Of a DNA stretch of 20,617 nt, positions 6,665 through 14,044 are shown piece after piece (position 1 is the first letter of the stretch; the number at the start of each line of letters is the position of its first letter). The DNA comes from Candidatus Methanomethylicia archaeon. GTDB taxonomy: Archaea > Thermoproteota > Methanomethylicia > Methanomethylicales > Methanomethylicaceae. The stretch lies in NCBI GenBank assembly GCA_024464205.1, contig JANHAI010000004.1:1-20617 (forward strand). The letters run 5' to 3'. A model generated the notes under the pieces. It saw only the letters and a list, made by a program, of their open reading frames with translations. It was not told the origin of the DNA and made no database searches. Position numbers and translations under genes: made by a program.

Positions 6665-8872
6665 TTACATCGACATGAACTCTTGTGGCGTCGGCGGGTT
6701 CGGCGAGAGCCCTTTCCTCTCCCTTATCTTCCTTATAGTATCGGCAACAAGGCTTGTAGGCACTGGGGCCCACCGTGCGAACTCCGTCCCCCAGAATGCC
6801 TTCCCCGCGGTAGCACTCCTCAGCTCATCCGAGAGGTCGAAAGTTTCTGAGACGGGCAGCTCCGAGACGAGGTGCATCACTTGCCCCACTTGGTCCATGC
6901 TGATTATCTTGCCGCGCTTCCCTGCGACTATCCTCGTGACGCCCCCCAGGAAGTCCTGCGGGACCTTCATGTCTAGCTTCATTATCGGCTCAAGCAATAT
7001 GGGGTTGCAAGACAGGAACCCTTGGAATATGGCGTCCCTGATCGCAGGCATTATCTGCCCTGGCCCCCTGTGTGCGGGGTCTTCGTGGACGTTAGCGTCG
7101 GTCAGCTTAACCTTCAACCCGCGTATAGGCTCCTTCGCCAACGGACCCTCAGAGACATCGAGCCTGAAGGCTTGGACGATTGTGTCCTTTATCTCCCGGA
7201 TGTACTGGAGACCCTTTGTGGCGTCTACGAATACGTTGACGAATGTGTCGATCGCCCATATGTTCTTCGCCTCCTCATTGTCCCAGCCTGCCTTCTCGCG
7301 GAGTATCTTTGTCCTCTCTTTTACGTCCATGTCCTCATGGACAATTCCCTGCTGGATGAGGGCGATTGTCTCCTCATTGAGCGGCTCGACCATGCAGTAG
7401 AGGCGGTTGTGCTTGTTCGGCGACTTCCCTTCGTAAGGCCCGCCCCTGCCCAACAGGCTCTCCCTGTAAACGACGATTGGCGGCGTGGTCGTGATCTCTA
7501 TGCCGCCAGTCCTCTGCTTGAGATCCCAGAGCGCGATCTCTAGGTGGAGGCTGCCCATGCCTGCGATGAGGTACTCGCCTGTCTCCTGGTTGATCTTAAC
7601 GGTCAATGTTGGGTCTTCGATTGCCATCTTGTGGAGCGCATCGATTAGCTTTGGCAGGTCCCGGCTGTATTTCGGCTCGATCGCGACCGTCACCACAGGA
7701 TCGCTGATGTATTTCATCTTCTCGAATGGGGCCATCGTGTCCTTGTCTGCCATCCTCACCAGGGTTTCGCCTGATCTTGCATTCTCCAACCCGAGGAGCG
7801 CTACAATATTCCCTGCCGACATCTGCGGGCAGATCTCCCTGTACGGGCCCATATAGAGGCTAACCTGCTGCACCCTGCCCTCTGTCTTTGACATCAGGCC
7901 ATAGACTGCCTCCCCTTCGTGGATCGTCCCGGAGAAGACCCTTCCGGTAACTACTGGACCTGCATGCGGGTCCACAATGACCTTGTTAACGCAGATGACC
8001 AGTGGCCCGTTCTCATCGCACTTCATCATGGCCTGCCCAATCGGGCTGTTTATGTCGCCCTTCCAGATCCTTGGGATCCTGTAAGCCTGGGCCTCGACTG
8101 GGTTTGGTATATGGTCAGCTGCCATGTCGAGAATAGCGATGTAGAGCGGGAACTCCTTCTGGAGCTTCTCTATCTCGCCCTTGTTGTAGCACTCGATTAT
8201 ATCCGAGAACTTCCAGCCTTTCGCCTGTATGATTGGGAGGGTGAAGCCCCATTTGTGGAGTGCGGAGCCGAAAGCTACCTGACCTTTGTTGGGGTTGACT
8301 TTCCAGGCATCCTTGAACTCAGGATCTGCATATGCATCAAGGAGGGCATTGAAGTCCCTTATTATCTTCAGGAGCCTCTCGAGCACCTCCTGCGGGCTAA
8401 GCCTCAATTCCTTTATCAGCCTGTCTACCTTATTGACGTAGAGGAGCGGCTTGACCTTCTCCTCCATAGCCTGCCTGAGGACGGTCTCGGTCTGCGTCAT
8501 GACGCCCTCGACGCTGTCAACTACGACGATCCCGCCGTCCATAACTCGGAGGGAGCGAGTGACGTGCCCGGTGAAGTCGACGTGCCCGGGGGTATCGACA
8601 AGGTTGATCACGTAGCTCTGCCCGTTCTTCTCGTGGAGGAGGCTTACGTTCGCTGCCTTCACCGTCATCTGCCTCAGCTGCTCTATCTCAACATAGTCGA
8701 GTGCAAGCGCCTGGGCAGCTATCTTCTGAGATATCAAGCCTGCTCCTGCGAGGAGGCTGTCAGAGAGGGTGGTCTTGCCATGGTCAACGTGCGCAAGAGT
8801 CCCTATGTTCCTGACGTTCTGCTTATTGCTCATGAGCTTTATGATCTCTTCAGTCTGCTTATACTTAGGCAA
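6665..8872 (-). CDS. fusA: Elongation factor 2 (translocase GTPase)
   Basis: aEF-2 drives GTP-dependent translocation of mRNA and tRNAs on the ribosome. The sequence shows G1 AHVDHGKTT (near residue 28), the switch I region LRQMTVKAANV, G3 DTPGHVDF and G4 NKVD. Domains II to V follow to a total of about 735 residues. The diphthamide histidine is in AHRGPGQ, encoded at 7072-7070. The C-terminus is PTPQEFMSM. I favour the TTG at 8872 (MPKYKQTEE, like other archaeal EF-2 starts, with TGAGG nine bases upstream). A GTG at 8887 would add five residues. Switch I has Q where most EF-2 proteins have G, as in crenarchaeal-type factors. It has its own promoter and a hairpin terminator. Confidence 0.97.
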   Translation of the reverse strand: MPKYKQTEEIIKLMSNKQNVRNIGTLAHVDHGKTTLSDSLLAGAGLISQKIAAQALALDYVEIEQLRQMTVKAANVSLLHEKNGQSYVINLVDTPGHVDFTGHVTRSLRVMDGGIVVVDSVEGVMTQTETVLRQAMEEKVKPLLYVNKVDRLIKELRLSPQEVLERLLKIIRDFNALLDAYADPEFKDAWKVNPNKGQVAFGSALHKWGFTLPIIQAKGWKFSDIIECYNKGEIEKLQKEFPLYIAILDMAADHIPNPVEAQAYRIPRIWKGDINSPIGQAMMKCDENGPLVICVNKVIVDPHAGPVVTGRVFSGTIHEGEAVYGLMSKTEGRVQQVSLYMGPYREICPQMSAGNIVALLGLENARSGETLVRMADKDTMAPFEKMKYISDPVVTVAIEPKYSRDLPKLIDALHKMAIEDPTLTVKINQETGEYLIAGMGSLHLEIALWDLKQRTGGIEITTTPPIVVYRESLLGRGGPYEGKSPNKHNRLYCMVEPLNEETIALIQQGIVHEDMDVKERTKILREKAGWDNEEAKNIWAIDTFVNVFVDATKGLQYIREIKDTIVQAFRLDVSEGPLAKEPIRGLKVKLTDANVHEDPAHRGPGQIMPAIRDAIFQGFLSCNPILLEPIMKLDMKVPQDFLGGVTRIVAGKRGKIISMDQVGQVMHLVSELPVSETFDLSDELRSATAGKAFWGTEFARWAPVPTSLVADTIRKIRERKGLSPNPPTPQEFMSM

Positions 8873-8917
8873 CTTCCAACGCCTCACAAATATGTTCTTG
8901 AAGAGGTGAAATGCGGG

Positions 8918-8947
8918 GGGCTTTTTAAAAGTTTCCTTATAGCCCCG
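8918..8947 (-). promoter_or_regulatory. EF-2 promoter within an inverted repeat
   Basis: On the minus strand GGAAACTTTTAAAAAG looks like a BRE followed by a TATA box centred near 8928, about 50 bases before the TTG start. It is enclosed by AGCCCC (8942-8947) and GGGGCT (8918-8923), an inverted repeat with an 18-base spacer. The repeat could be an operator, part of the upstream gene's terminator, or chance. Confidence 0.5.
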
Positions 8948-8994
8948 ATTCCACTAGAGGCGCCTTCGCGCAACGGATTAACTTGCGGGACCAC

Positions 8995-9609
8995 TCACTC
9001 TATTGTAGCGTGCCTCTTCCTGAGGTCGATCTCGGTCTTGCCCAGGCGCTGCATCAGCTCGGCTATGAGGCTATCGAGAAAGACGTTGAGGGTAACCTCG
9101 AAGAGCGTACCCAGGGGCGCTAGTGGTTCGTGAGAGCCGAGGATCTGCCTGACCGTGTAGTCGGATTCCTCTGACGCGAGCTTCGTCCTACCAGGTATCA
9201 TAATGACCTGGTCCGAGATCTTGGCAAGCGGCGAATCCCTGTGCGATGTTATCGCTATGATCTTGGCTTTCATCTCCTTTGCAGCGGTCGCAGCCGTGAC
9301 GATCAGCTTCGTGCTGCCGGATCCAGAGATCGCGACGATCAGGTCGTTCTCCCCAACAGCTGGCGTTATGGTTTCGCCGAAGACGTACACGTTGAAGCCC
9401 AAGTGCATCAGCCGCATGGCGAATGCCCTCCCTGCCAGGCCTGACCTCCCAGCGCCGATCACCAAGACCTTCCTGCCGTTCCGTATGTTCTCGAGGAGGA
9501 TCTCTAATGCAGCTTCCACTGACGCGCTGTCGATGACCTTGGAGGCGTAAAGGACGTAATTCGCGATCTCGTACATGAACCGCTTGACGAGGCACTCATC
9601 TTTTGACAT
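8995..9609 (-). CDS. hxlB: 6-phospho-3-hexuloisomerase (SIS domain, HxlB/PHI family)
   Basis: PHI interconverts D-arabino-3-hexulose 6-phosphate and fructose 6-phosphate. In archaea it usually works with hexulose-6-phosphate synthase, either fixing formaldehyde or, in reverse, supplying ribulose 5-phosphate. The 204-residue protein is a single SIS domain. [20 protein letters not shown] is followed by the sugar-phosphate loop AISGSGST and then [17 protein letters not shown]. The tail has [20 protein letters not shown] and LRKRHATIE, both typical of PHI. The ATG at 9609 is preferred over a TTG at 9618; a ribosome binding site is poor, so the message may be nearly leaderless. No hexulose-6-phosphate synthase gene is in the window, so the partner must be elsewhere. 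Confidence 0.9.
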   Translation of the reverse strand: MSKDECLVKRFMYEIANYVLYASKVIDSASVEAALEILLENIRNGRKVLVIGAGRSGLAGRAFAMRLMHLGFNVYVFGETITPAVGENDLIVAISGSGSTKLIVTAATAAKEMKAKIIAITSHRDSPLAKISDQVIMIPGRTKLASEESDYTVRQILGSHEPLAPLGTLFEVTLNVFLDSLIAELMQRLGKTEIDLRKRHATIE

Positions 9610-9631
9610 AGTGGTCAAGTCTGAGGTTCAT

Positions 9632-9656
9632 CTCCGATGATTTAACCTTAACGGAG
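9632..9656 (-). promoter_or_regulatory. Possible promoter of the hexuloisomerase gene inside an inverted repeat
   Basis: On the minus strand CTCCG (9656-9652) and CGGAG (9636-9632) flank TTAAGGTTAAATCAT. The AT-rich core could be a TATA box placing the start close to the ATG at 9609. The TATA match is weak and the repeat is only 5 bp. Confidence 0.3.
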
Positions 9657-9673
9657 TTTTTTTGGGATGATCC

Positions 9674-10432
9674 TCAAGCGATCCCCGCGAAGAGGTTGAG
9701 GGACAGTAAGAGCAGGAACGAGAGAGCAGAGATGGCGATGAAGAGGTAGTCGTTCGAGCCCATCGTGAGGACGTAGAGCGACGTCCTTTTCTTGGAGGCG
9801 CCGAATGCCCTCGATTCCATGGCGTCCGCGACTAGCTCGGCCCTCCTGAAGGAGCTGATTATGAGCGGGATGAGTACAGGTATGTAGTTCCTGATCCGCG
9901 TCATCAGGTTACCCTTCTCGAGCTCCAGCCCTCTTGACTTCTGCGCGTCCATTATGTGCCCCGCTTCCTTTCCGAGCGTGGGGACGAACCGCATCGCCAT
10001 ATTGAAGGTGAGCGCATAGTCGTATGGGATTTTTAGCTGGACCATCGACTGCGTGAGTTCCTCCGGCGAGGTGGTAAGGAAGAAGGTTGCGAATATCGAT
10101 ATCAGGGCGACGAACCTTATTGACATCGAGATGCCGGACAGCACGGCGTCTGCCATTGTTGAACCCGAAAGCACCTGTGCTATGAAGTTGAAGATGAATA
10201 TGAATGAGATGAAGAAGACTGAGCCTTTAATGGATATACCCCACCTGCCCCAGATCTTGCCTACTGAGACTATCGGGATTGTCGACACGAAAAGTAAGAG
10301 TAGGATGAGGGGGTTCTTGAAGTACACCGTTAGCGCCGAGTAGAGGACGAGGTAGACTAGCTTCGACCGTGGGTCCAACTTATGGATGGGGGTTTTCCCC
10401 CTGCGGTAGTCGAAGCCAGCGAGCACTTTCAC
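9674..10432 (-). CDS. ecfT: ECF transporter transmembrane component EcfT
   Basis: EcfT is the membrane scaffold of energy-coupling factor vitamin and metal importers. It couples two ATPases to a substrate-binding S protein. The 252-residue product has hydrophobic segments near residues 27-58, 65-90, 105-125 and 228-250. Two coupling-helix motifs of the family are seen, DAQKSRGLE (near 163-171) and DAMESRAFG (near 203-211), which contact the ATPases. The N-terminal LDPRSKLVYLV is also typical. The GTG start overlaps the stop of the preceding ATPase gene in GTGA, which indicates translational coupling. It is the last gene of the ecfA1-ecfA2-ecfT operon. No S component is adjacent, so the substrate cannot be read from context. 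Confidence 0.93.
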   Translation of the reverse strand: MKVLAGFDYRRGKTPIHKLDPRSKLVYLVLYSALTVYFKNPLILLLLFVSTIPIVSVGKIWGRWGISIKGSVFFISFIFIFNFIAQVLSGSTMADAVLSGISMSIRFVALISIFATFFLTTSPEELTQSMVQLKIPYDYALTFNMAMRFVPTLGKEAGHIMDAQKSRGLELEKGNLMTRIRNYIPVLIPLIISSFRRAELVADAMESRAFGASKKRTSLYVLTMGSNDYLFIAISALSFLLLLSLNLFAGIA

Positions 10433-11244
10433 CCATGCAGCCCCCTTATCATCTCATTTATCCCAGCGACCACGAAATCAAGGTCAATCGACGGACTCTT
10501 GAGGCCGAGGTCCCAAGAGATCTCCGCCAGCTGTGGCGAGATCAGCGAGGCGCGCTCGAGAAGCTCAAGCCTAGTCAGGCATTCTCCTGTGGGGCCGTCG
10601 GCGACGAGCTTCCCGCCGGACATAACTACGACGCGCGGGATGTAGTCAGAGACGAACTCGATGTCATGGGTAACAATAAGAACGGTCTTCCCTTGTTCGT
10701 TTAGCCTTTTCAGGAGGGAGGCGAGGCGGTGCTTCTGGCGACTGTCTTGCCCTGTAGTGGGCTCGTCCAATATCACGATCTCAGGATCGTAGCATAGAAC
10801 TGAGGCGAGGGCGAGGCGCTTCCTCTCGCCGCCGCTCAGCAGGAAAGGGGACCTGCTGCGGTATTGCTTCAGTTCAAATTCCTCGAGGGCCCACTCGACC
10901 TTCTCGGAGACCTTCTCCTTTGGCATCCCGAAGTTCACGAGGGCGAAGGCAAGCTCTTTCTCAACGGTCTCAGCGAACAGCTGGTGGTCAGGGTTCTGGA
11001 AGACGAGGCCGACCTTGCGTGCCAGCGTTGCGACGGTGGTTTCTCTTGAATCGACGCCGCAGACAAGGACCCTGCCACTCTCTGGCTTCAGCAGCCCGTT
11101 CAGGTGCTTGACGAGCGTCGTCTTGCCAGCCCCGTTCTCACCTATTATTGCCACAAATTCCCCGTCCGATATCTCGAGTGTCACGTGGCTAAGGGCAGGC
11201 TTAGAAGAGGCGTATGAGAAAGTTACGTCCTCTAGCCTGATCAT
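10429..11244 (-). CDS. ecfA2: ECF transporter ATP-binding protein (second ATPase)
   Basis: This is one of the two cytoplasmic ABC ATPases that power the ECF importer. The 271-residue product has Walker A GENGAGKT (residues 35-42), Q-loop FQNPDHQLF, signature LSGGERKRLALA, Walker B IVILDEPT with D-loop, and the H-loop VTHDIEF. The F-A-x-T-V-x-x-E-L segment after the Q-loop is typical of ECF/CbiO-like ATPases. The ATG at 11244 overlaps the upstream stop as ATGA and has GAGGGGGAT before it. A TTG 36 bases further upstream is less likely. Which ATPase is A1 and which is A2 is assigned here by gene order only. Confidence 0.93.
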   Translation of the reverse strand: MIRLEDVTFSYASSKPALSHVTLEISDGEFVAIIGENGAGKTTLVKHLNGLLKPESGRVLVCGVDSRETTVATLARKVGLVFQNPDHQLFAETVEKELAFALVNFGMPKEKVSEKVEWALEEFELKQYRSRSPFLLSGGERKRLALASVLCYDPEIVILDEPTTGQDSRQKHRLASLLKRLNEQGKTVLIVTHDIEFVSDYIPRVVVMSGGKLVADGPTGECLTRLELLERASLISPQLAEISWDLGLKSPSIDLDFVVAGINEMIRGLHG

Positions 11245-12080
11245 GGCTTGATCCCCCTCACGAGGTCCGCGAGCTCCCAAGACGTCAGGGGCTTCGCCTT
11301 CGTTATCTCCTGCAGTTTGAGCCTCTTCGCGACCAGTACAGCCTTTGGGACGCCTATACCAAGCCTCGATGCGGTATCCGAGTATAAGACTTCCCTCGGT
11401 GGGCCGTCTAGCACGATCTTCCCGCCATCGAATATCACGCAGCGGTCCGCTAGATGTGAGACCATCTCGAGCCGATGCTCAACGAGGAGCACGGTCACAC
11501 CCATCTCCTCGTTCAGTCTCGCCAAAAGCTTGAGGAAAGAGCGGGCGCTCAATGGATCGAGGTTCGCCGTGGGCTCGTCAAGGACGAGCACTTTTGGGCG
11601 CATGGTCAGGAGGGCGGCTATCGCTACCTTCTGCTGTTCGCCGCCCGAGAGCTCATCTGGCGATTTTTCCCTGAGATGCGATATGCCGACCATCTCAAGT
11701 GCCTCATCGACACGGCATCTTATCTCTTCTCTTGAGAGGGCAAGGTTCTCAGGACCGAACGCTACCTCGCGCTCCACGGACGTGCAGAAGAGCTGGTTCT
11801 CCGGGTTCTGGAATACGAGCGCCACTTTCTGGGCGATCTCGTAGACCTGGTGCTTCGTCGTCTCTAGACCGTCGACTACAACCGACCCCTTGAACTCGCC
11901 CCCATAAGAGACAGGGATTATCCCATTGAGGGCACGGCAAAACGTCGTCTTGCCGCACCCGCTTGGTCCAGAGATGACAACGAACTCGCCCTCATTTGCC
12001 TTGAAGTTGATGTCAATGAGACTGGGTTCCTTGGATCCCGGGTAGCTGTAGTAAAGGGACTGAACCTCTATTATGGGCAA
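11241..12080 (-). CDS. ecfA1: ECF transporter ATP-binding protein (first ATPase)
   Basis: This is the first gene of the ECF operon and encodes an ABC ATPase of 279 residues. Walker A is GPSGCGKT (38-45), the Q-loop FQNPENQLF, the signature LSGGEQQKVAIA, Walker B VLVLDEPT followed by ANLDPLS, and the H-loop VEHRLEMV. A C-terminal extension of about 60 residues after the H-loop ends in KPLTSWELADLVRGIKP, as in EcfA proteins. The TTG start at 12080 is supported by GGTGAT five bases upstream and by the IIEVQSLYYSYPG first strand beginning right after it. A and T components alone cannot import. Either a solitary S protein elsewhere docks here, or this is a shared group II ECF module. Confidence 0.92.
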   Translation of the reverse strand: MPIIEVQSLYYSYPGSKEPSLIDINFKANEGEFVVISGPSGCGKTTFCRALNGIIPVSYGGEFKGSVVVDGLETTKHQVYEIAQKVALVFQNPENQLFCTSVEREVAFGPENLALSREEIRCRVDEALEMVGISHLREKSPDELSGGEQQKVAIAALLTMRPKVLVLDEPTANLDPLSARSFLKLLARLNEEMGVTVLLVEHRLEMVSHLADRCVIFDGGKIVLDGPPREVLYSDTASRLGIGVPKAVLVAKRLKLQEITKAKPLTSWELADLVRGIKP

Positions 12081-12116
12081 GCGGGATCACCAGAAACAAG
12101 TTGTTGAAAAGTCGGA

Positions 12117-12130
12117 CTTCTAATAAATGT
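12117..12130 (-). promoter_or_regulatory. TATA-like box of the ECF operon
   Basis: On the minus strand CATTTATTAGAAG (about 12129-12117) lies about 45 bases before the ecfA1 TTG. That suits a start near 12100 and a leader of about 20 nt carrying GGTGAT. It overlaps the region just past the DHH gene stop. Confidence 0.45.
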
Positions 12131-12136
12131 AGCTAC

Positions 12137-13138
12137 TCATTTTTTGGTTAATATGTCTTTGAAAGCGCTCGTGGGGATGCCGAGCCTCTTGGCTATGAGC
12201 GCCTCTGCAGCCTTGAGGACCTCCTTTGGGGAGGCGGTAAGATTTGCGCTGGCAGCCGTCGGGTGCCCTCCCCCTTGACCGTTGAACTCGACTGCGAGTG
12301 GCTGCATGACATCGCCTCCCAAGTTCAGTCCGGTGGACTTTGAGAACTTCTCGGTCGATCTACCTGTAAGGCGCACTTTCCCGTCATCCTCACTCACGAC
12401 CAATGCCAGATCTGCCCCCAAGTCTGTCAGCGCCCTCGCGACCGAGGCCTCGAAAGAGCCTATGTTAGAGAAGGCAATGATCCAGTCGCCTACTCTCTTG
12501 AGCCTGAGCCTCGAAGCCCCCTTCAGCTTCGCCATCCTTTCTGATGGGTCGGGATCGTTGAAGAGGGTCTCCATTACCGTCTGGATCTCGACCCCACGCC
12601 TCATTATCCTTGAGGCCGTTGCGACTGCCGTCTGGGGATATATCAGGAAGCGCCTAGAGTCATAGATGATACCGCCAAGGAGTGCCTCGAGCGCCTTCTT
12701 TTCCTTAATGTCTCTGCCGATGGCCCCATAGAGCACCTCGCATGTGGAGGACCGGGTCTTGACTAGGGAGAAGGCGGCGCGCCTGAAGGTTGCCTTCTCC
12801 TTTGTGTGGTGGTCCACGAGGGCGAAAGGTGTGCCCTTCTCTTCGACAATGGCTTTCACCGCCGGGACCTGGTCCAGCGATGGCATGTCCACAAGTGCAA
12901 AGACGTCGGTCTCAGGAGGGATCTCCGTGGAGGGCGCTATCCCGATATAAGCAGCGAATTTGTTCGACGACGAGCTGATCCCGTCAGGGACATATATCGT
13001 TACGCGCGAAGCCGGGGAGTGCTCATTCAGGGCGCTCTGCAGGGCGTAGGCTGAGCCGAGGCAGTCAGGGTCAGCGTTGGGGTGGCATGTGATCGTCACC
13101 CACCTGAAGCCCTTAAGGAAATCAATCAGTTTTGCCAA
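12137..13138 (-). CDS. DHH/DHHA1 phosphoesterase (NrnA-like)
   Basis: The 333-residue protein belongs to the DHH phosphoesterases, manganese-dependent enzymes that cleave short oligonucleotides, cyclic dinucleotides or phosphoadenosine phosphate. Visible motifs are CHPNADPDCLGS (near 18-29), DMPS (near 89), the namesake DHHTK (near 113), GIIYDSRRF (near 157) and the DHHA1 substrate-binding GGGHPTAASA (near 290). The metal ligands all appear present. The TTG start has GAGGT nine bases upstream. It overlaps DUF3194 by 17 bases, so it is translated as the last gene of the superoperon. Being next to exosome genes suggests RNA end processing or clearing of nanoRNA, but the substrate is not known. 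Confidence 0.88.
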   Translation of the reverse strand: MAKLIDFLKGFRWVTITCHPNADPDCLGSAYALQSALNEHSPASRVTIYVPDGISSSSNKFAAYIGIAPSTEIPPETDVFALVDMPSLDQVPAVKAIVEEKGTPFALVDHHTKEKATFRRAAFSLVKTRSSTCEVLYGAIGRDIKEKKALEALLGGIIYDSRRFLIYPQTAVATASRIMRRGVEIQTVMETLFNDPDPSERMAKLKGASRLRLKRVGDWIIAFSNIGSFEASVARALTDLGADLALVVSEDDGKVRLTGRSTEKFSKSTGLNLGGDVMQPLAVEFNGQGGGHPTAASANLTASPKEVLKAAEALIAKRLGIPTSAFKDILTKK

Positions 13139-13415
13139 TATTGATAGACCTCATCTCTCTGTCTACTGCCTCCAAGGCTGCCTCGGAGGCCATCTCGGCT
13201 ATTTCCTCGACGTCCTCCCCCAAAGCCTCGTCGATCTCCAAAAATACGTCGACTGAGAACTGGAGCCCGCCTCGATCTACTGTTGTTATCCGGATATCTA
13301 AAGATCGGACCAGCTTCCTCTCGACCCTCGAGTAGACGTATTCCCTCGCGGCGCCCTCCCCCTTCTCGCATATCGATTGGAGGATTTCCGGGGGGAGCGC
13401 TACCAAGGCAGGCAC
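13122..13415 (-). CDS. DUF3194 family protein
   Basis: This is a small acidic protein of 97 residues of a family found next to prefoldin beta in many archaea; I recognise it as DUF3194 by sequence type and position. It has an N-terminal helix (LPPEILQSICEKGEGAAREYV), a beta hairpin (VRSLDIRITTVD, LQFSVDVFLEID) and an acidic C-terminal helix (EDVEEIAEMASEAALEAVD). No catalytic motif or cysteine pair is seen. The GTG start is uncertain: AGGAA lies directly before it and would better suit a TTG at 13406. It begins 9 bases after the prefoldin stop and overlaps the DHH gene. Its function is unknown; co-transcription suggests a role with ribosome or chaperone factors. Confidence 0.8.
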   Translation of the reverse strand: MPALVALPPEILQSICEKGEGAAREYVYSRVERKLVRSLDIRITTVDRGGLQFSVDVFLEIDEALGEDVEEIAEMASEAALEAVDREMRSINIGKTD

Positions 13416-13424
13416 TTCCTAGGG

Positions 13425-13790
13425 CTATCCTGATACGGGGCCCCTTGTGGGGTTAACCTGCTCCATGATAGCCTTCTTCAGCTCCTCGAGCTGGAGCTTC
13501 AGCCGCTGCTCCTGCTTCTCGATGGTCTTAACCCTTAGGTCAAGCTCCTCCTTCCTCTCAGTAAGCTCGCCGACTATCTTGGATTTCTCAGACTTGAAGA
13601 GGAGGGCACCAACCGACTTGTATATCACCGCGTCGTCGGCAAGGTTCTTGCTCTCGTTAAGCGCTCGCTCGACTTCCTTCCCCTCTAGCTCGAACTGCTG
13701 CTTCCGCAGCACTATAGCCTTCAGCTGTTCTTGTAGTTCCTGGAACCTGACTAGCTGGTTCTGGACCTGTGGAGGTATCTGTTCTGCCAT
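13425..13790 (-). CDS. pfdB: Prefoldin beta subunit
   Basis: Prefoldin is a hexameric jellyfish-shaped chaperone (two alpha, four beta) that hands unfolded proteins to the thermosome. The 121-residue product has the beta-subunit plan. A first coiled coil (QVQNQLVRFQELQEQLKAIV onward, residues about 8-48) is followed by a short beta hairpin with DDAVIYKSVGALLFKS, and a second coiled coil (about 70-108) rich in E, K and L. The ATG at 13790 has AGGTGA five bases upstream; a TTG two codons earlier is ignored. The ribosome binding site overlaps the pcc1 stop, so the two genes are probably coupled. The alpha subunit is not in this window. Confidence 0.95.
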   Translation of the reverse strand: MAEQIPPQVQNQLVRFQELQEQLKAIVLRKQQFELEGKEVERALNESKNLADDAVIYKSVGALLFKSEKSKIVGELTERKEELDLRVKTIEKQEQRLKLQLEELKKAIMEQVNPTRGPVSG

Positions 13791-13792
13791 CT

Positions 13793-14041
13793 TCAATCAC
13801 CTTTGAGCCTAACAATCTCTGAAGAAGTAAACATCCAACGTATATAAGAATTGAGTAGCGCCCTGAGAGAAGCGACCCCTGTTGCATCTATCTCGAGGAT
13901 CACGGAGCCTTCCTCCGCCCTAATCGAGGCCGTTGACTTGGCAGACTTAGAGGTTTTTGACTCGGGGGTCAACGCCCTGCGGATGTTCTCCGCGAGGCGG
14001 TCATCGCCGAAGTCGACCTTCAGGATCGCGCGCACGGACAT
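13793..14041 (-). CDS. pcc1: KEOPS complex subunit Pcc1
   Basis: Pcc1 is the small dimerising subunit of KEOPS, which with Kae1 and Bud32 transfers threonylcarbamoyl to A37 of tRNAs (t6A). The 82-residue protein has the CTAG/Pcc1 fold pattern: a first strand VRAILKVDF, helix LAENIRRALTPES, strand STASIRAEEGSVILEIDA, and a C-terminal helix beginning VASLRALLNSYIRWM. Its length is normal for the family. It lies 3 bases after the Brix gene and 2 bases before the prefoldin ATG. Kae1 and Bud32 genes are not in the window. Confidence 0.93.
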   Translation of the reverse strand: MSVRAILKVDFGDDRLAENIRRALTPESKTSKSAKSTASIRAEEGSVILEIDATGVASLRALLNSYIRWMFTSSEIVRLKGD

Positions 14042-14044
14042 CGC

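Noticed and set aside
7919..9133. A long open frame of about 404 codons on the plus strand opposite EF-2 and the hexuloisomerase
   Set aside because: It is fully antisense to two strongly supported genes, reads as low-similarity composition, and results from GC-rich third positions.
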